This document shows positions 45,574 through 49,048 of a DNA stretch of 49,048 bases, in pieces. The DNA comes from an uncultured Clostridia bacterium. Its GTDB lineage: Bacteria > Bacillota > Clostridia > Lachnospirales > Lachnospiraceae. The DNA lies in contig CAMOSC010000003.1 in assembly GCA_946624325.1 (NCBI GenBank), forward strand, positions 1 to 49,048. The letters run 5' to 3'. The notes under the pieces were generated by a model, which saw nothing but the letters and a program-made list of their open reading frames with translations, was not told the origin of the DNA and did not search any database. The translations under genes were made by a program, and so were the position numbers. The number at the start of each line of letters is the position of its first letter. Within the stretch, counting starts at the first letter, position 1.

Positions 45574-45945
45574 GTGCTGATTTAAGCGTTACCTCACCGG
45601 ATTTCCGGTGCGCAGCGTCAATTTCATCGGGAAATCCGGTGCGATCCGCCGGAGGCTGCAGAGGAAACACTGCATGAACCAGCGTTTCCTTAGAATATCC
45701 GCCTGCGGAATCGAATGGTTTTTCCGTTTATCAAATCAGGCTTTGACACTTCGACACAATACTATACCATATCTGCGGTAAAATGGAAGAGGCGTCTTTG
45801 CGGTTTTTGATGGAGATTATTGGGGAAACGCTGTATGATGCAGGCTTTTTCCCTGCGGCACCGCGCCGGGATCAGCGGCAGGGCCCATAAGGAGCCGGAA
45901 CACGGAATATTCACAGGAATTTACGGGATTTCCTGAAAGTTATGG

Positions 45946-45973
45946 TTTACAGTTTTGCGGATTCGTGTAAAAT
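45946..45973 (+). promoter_or_regulatory. Promoter TTTACA-16-TAAAAT
   Basis: TTTACA at 45946-45951, TAAAAT at 45968-45973; ABC transporter starts at 46034. Confidence 0.55.
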
Positions 45974-46033
45974 AGATATGTATGTGCCGCCGTAAAGAAG
46001 AGCGGAAAATCTGCAAAAGCAACAGGAGTATTT

Positions 46034-48940
46034 ATGCTGCAGTTAAAAAACATCTGTAAGAAATATGTCACCGGAGACCTGGTGCAGACGGCGTTGGATA
46101 ACGTCTCGGTCAATTTCCGGGATAATGAGTTTGTGGCGGTGCTGGGTCCCAGCGGGTCGGGAAAGACCACCCTGCTGAATGTGGTGGGCGGACTGGACCG
46201 GTACGATTCGGGAAATCTGATTATCCGGGGCATCTCCACCGAAAAGTATAAGGACCGGGACTGGGATTCCTACCGGAACCACACCATCGGCTTTGTATTC
46301 CAGAGCTATAACCTGATTCCCCATCAGTCCGTACTGGCAAACGTGGAGCTGGCCCTGACCATCTCCGGTATCTCAAAGAGAGCGCGCAGGGAGCGGGCTA
46401 AGAAGGCCCTGGCGGCCGTGGGTCTTGGCGACCAGCTGCACAAGCGGCCCAATCAGATGTCCGGCGGACAGATGCAGCGCGTGGCCATTGCCCGTGCCCT
46501 GGTGAATGACCCGGACATCCTGCTGGCGGATGAGCCGACCGGCGCCCTGGATTCCGAGACCAGTCTGCAGGTGATGGAGCTGCTGAAGGAAGTGGCGAAG
46601 GACCGCCTGGTTATTATGGTCACCCACAACGGTGAGCTGGCCGAGCAGTATGCCACGCGCATCGTGCGTCTGAAGGACGGCAGGATCACCGGGGATACCA
46701 TGCCCTACAGCGTGGAGGAGGAGTCGGCCGGAAGCGCCGTGCACCGGAACATGGGGAAATCCTCCATGTCCTTCGCAACGTCGCTCTCCTTAAGCGCCAA
46801 CAACCTGCGCACCAAGAAAGCCAGGACCATTCTGACAGCTTTTGCGGGTTCCATCGGCATTATCGGCATTGCGCTGATCCTCGCCCTTTCCACCGGCGTC
46901 AACAATTATATCGATAAAATCCAGAAGGACACCATGACCTCCTACCCCATCACCATCACCGCTCAGTCGATCGATCTGAACAGCATTATGAATGCGGGGC
47001 GGGAGCGGGCACTTGAAGCGCCGGATCATGAGAAGGACGCCGTGTATGCCAACACGTACATGTTTGATATGGCTTCCACGCTGACCACGAGCATCTCGGA
47101 AAACAATCTGACGGCCTTCAAGCGCTATCTGGACGATCCGTCCGGCCCGATCCACAGATATGTCGGTGAGACCGGCATCCTCTATACCTACGATACGAGC
47201 TTTGACGTGTATGCCTTTGACCCGGAGGGTACGCTGACGGATGCAAATTCGATCAATGTGGGCAGGCGGAACCGGGGCATGAACATGGGCGGCATGCAGA
47301 ACTTCAGCATGATGAATAACCGCAGCACCCAGTGGAGCTTTTTCCAGATGCTGCCCGGAAGCGGGAGCACGCTTGTGAGCCCTGCGCTGACGGAGAGCTG
47401 TGACCTGCTCTATGGAGCCTGGCCGGCATCCCGGGATGAGGTCGTGCTTTTCGTGAATGAGTTCAACGAGGTGTCCATGACCCGCCTCTATGCCCTGGGC
47501 CTTCTTCCGGTCTCGGAATACAATGAAAAAATGCAGAAGCTGATCTCCGGGGAAGCCTTTGAGAATGAGGCGGTTTCCTGGAGCTACGAGGAAATTCTGG
47601 ACCGTACGCTCTACCTCATTCCCGAGTGCGACAAGTACGTGCAGGGAGATGACGGGCTCTGGACCTATGTCGGGGACAGCAGCGTGCGTCTGGCGGAACT
47701 CACCGGAAATGCCGCACAGCTGAAAATCAGCGGGATAGCGCGCCGTCCTGACGATGATTTCGGTTCCCTCGTCACCGGCACCATCGGCTACACGAAAGCC
47801 CTCACGGACTATATCATAACGTATACGGATGCAAGCCCCGTTGTGACTGCACAGAAGGCCAGTCCGGATATCAATGTACTCACCGGTATAGCCTTTGCGC
47901 CGAAGGATGACGAGGCAAAGGCGGAGGACGCAAAGCAGTACCTGCTGAATCTCGGCGTCTCCGAGAAGGCGTCGCTTGTCAGCGAATATATGCAGTCCGC
48001 TTATCCGGGGATGATGGGAAATGCTTCGGGTGAGGGCGAGAACGAAACGGGAGATGGCGGCGCGGCCGATGAAGGAGCCGACGCCGGAAATGACGGCGGC
48101 GATACCGGAGCCGGGGAGGCCGGAGACAGCGGACAGTCCTCCTCCGGATCCCTCTTCGGAAACCTGTTCGGAGGCCTCTCGCTCTTCGGACAGGGAGGAA
48201 ATGACGGGACACCCGGCAGCGGAAACCGCCGCGAGGAGCAGCTGGCTGCCATGCTGGACCAGTATCTGCAGAGAAATCCCGATCCCGCCATGCTGAACAG
48301 CATCTATGACACGTATATCTCTTCGGGTTCCTACGATGAGAATATGGCAGCCTTCGGCCTGGTCAATCCCGATGCGCCGTCCGCCATCAATATCTATGTG
48401 GACAGCTTTGAGGATAAGGACGGCATTACGGACTGCATCGACGACTACAACAAAGAGGCTTCCGAGGAGGATCAGATTGTCTATACCGATTACATCGGGC
48501 TTCTGCTCTCCTCGGTGACCACCATCATCAATGTGATTTCCTATGTGCTGATCGCCTTCGTATCGGTGTCGCTGATCGTCTCTTCCATCATGATCGGCAT
48601 CATCACCTATATCTCGGTGCTGGAGCGCACCAAGGAGATCGGTATCCTGCGTGCCATCGGCGCTTCCAAGCGGAATATCTCCCAGGTATTCAACGCGGAG
48701 ACCTTCCTGGTGGGCCTGCTGGCCGGTATCCTCGGCGTGGGTGTTTCCTGGCTGCTGCTGCTTCCGGGGAACGCCGTCATCCATGCGGTGGCCGAGTCGA
48801 ACGACGTAAACGCCGTGCTGCCGGTTCCGGCGGCGGTGACCCTGGTGTTGCTCAGCATGATTCTCACGATGATCGGCGGTTTTATCCCGTCGAAGAAGGC
48901 GGCCCGGAAGGATCCGGTGACGGCGCTTCGCACGGAGTAA
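46034..48940 (+). CDS. MacB/FtsX-like ABC transporter, fused ATPase-permease
   Basis: GPSGSGKTTLLNVVGGLDRYDSG; NQMSGGQMQRVAIARALVNDPDILLADEPTGALDSET; permease end ERTKEIGILRAIGASKRNISQVFNAET...PSKKAARKDPVTALRTE. Confidence 0.93.
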   Translation: MLQLKNICKKYVTGDLVQTALDNVSVNFRDNEFVAVLGPSGSGKTTLLNVVGGLDRYDSGNLIIRGISTEKYKDRDWDSYRNHTIGFVFQSYNLIPHQSVLANVELALTISGISKRARRERAKKALAAVGLGDQLHKRPNQMSGGQMQRVAIARALVNDPDILLADEPTGALDSETSLQVMELLKEVAKDRLVIMVTHNGELAEQYATRIVRLKDGRITGDTMPYSVEEESAGSAVHRNMGKSSMSFATSLSLSANNLRTKKARTILTAFAGSIGIIGIALILALSTGVNNYIDKIQKDTMTSYPITITAQSIDLNSIMNAGRERALEAPDHEKDAVYANTYMFDMASTLTTSISENNLTAFKRYLDDPSGPIHRYVGETGILYTYDTSFDVYAFDPEGTLTDANSINVGRRNRGMNMGGMQNFSMMNNRSTQWSFFQMLPGSGSTLVSPALTESCDLLYGAWPASRDEVVLFVNEFNEVSMTRLYALGLLPVSEYNEKMQKLISGEAFENEAVSWSYEEILDRTLYLIPECDKYVQGDDGLWTYVGDSSVRLAELTGNAAQLKISGIARRPDDDFGSLVTGTIGYTKALTDYIITYTDASPVVTAQKASPDINVLTGIAFAPKDDEAKAEDAKQYLLNLGVSEKASLVSEYMQSAYPGMMGNASGEGENETGDGGAADEGADAGNDGGDTGAGEAGDSGQSSSGSLFGNLFGGLSLFGQGGNDGTPGSGNRREEQLAAMLDQYLQRNPDPAMLNSIYDTYISSGSYDENMAAFGLVNPDAPSAINIYVDSFEDKDGITDCIDDYNKEASEEDQIVYTDYIGLLLSSVTTIINVISYVLIAFVSVSLIVSSIMIGIITYISVLERTKEIGILRAIGASKRNISQVFNAETFLVGLLAGILGVGVSWLLLLPGNAVIHAVAESNDVNAVLPVPAAVTLVLLSMILTMIGGFIPSKKAARKDPVTALRTE

Positions 48941-49028
48941 TCCGCATGCACCGAAGTCATGGCACAGCTCCCGGAAGAAAAGCCGGAGCGCGGATACCAT
49001 TATGGTTGCCCTCCGGGACCGTTTCAGA
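48937..49028. repeat. Divergent dispersed copy of the 97-bp repeat, overlapping the stop codon
   Basis: GTAATCCGCATGCACCGAAGTC...AGCCGGAGCGCGGATACCATTATGG...GACCGTTTCAGAG aligned to the 23851 units. Confidence 0.82.
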
Positions 49029-49048
49029 GGAACTTCCCACGCCGGACA

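Noticed and set aside
46790-49000. 736-aa minus-strand ORF
   Set aside because: Antisense shadow of the MacB-like transporter; no recognisable domains.

Overview
The window is a GC-rich chromosomal segment that looks like Lachnospiraceae/Clostridia; this is inferred from gene content and protein style, with no database search. Most of it is housekeeping: pectin degradation genes (GH28, CE8), an M20 amidohydrolase, tRNA-Tyr and tRNA-Leu, a GGDEF protein, phosphoglucomutase, prmA-rsmE-cysteine desulfurase-thiI, mtaB, ireB-ruvX-DUF1292, RNase J, trmR-trhP-like genes, era-recO, glyS, a CapA-like protein, an rlmD/rumA-like gene, LUD, MATE and a MacB-like ABC transporter. Two accessory loci stand out. 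(1) 10219-17471 is a tight same-strand cluster: a short KamA-type radical SAM aminomutase, a Ddl-like ATP-grasp ligase, a 1137-aa sensor/MFS/substrate-binding fusion, and a SpoIIE-type phosphatase with a membrane sensor. This is the best candidate for an undescribed system (possible beta-amino-acid conjugate synthesis, sensing and transport). (2) 40555-43039 holds an ABCG-like transporter gene with a frameshift and an apparent internal deletion, then an 88-aa protein with a double-glycine leader-like motif (LNLDQAEQVSGG), a terminator and an orphan response regulator with a winged-helix/BTAD-like output. The intergenic regions are rich in structured repeats: a 37-bp tandem array, a 97-bp tandem array with dispersed copies that abut stop codons, a multi-hairpin MITE-like element with remnants, a 45-bp in-frame triplicate, and several long palindromes.
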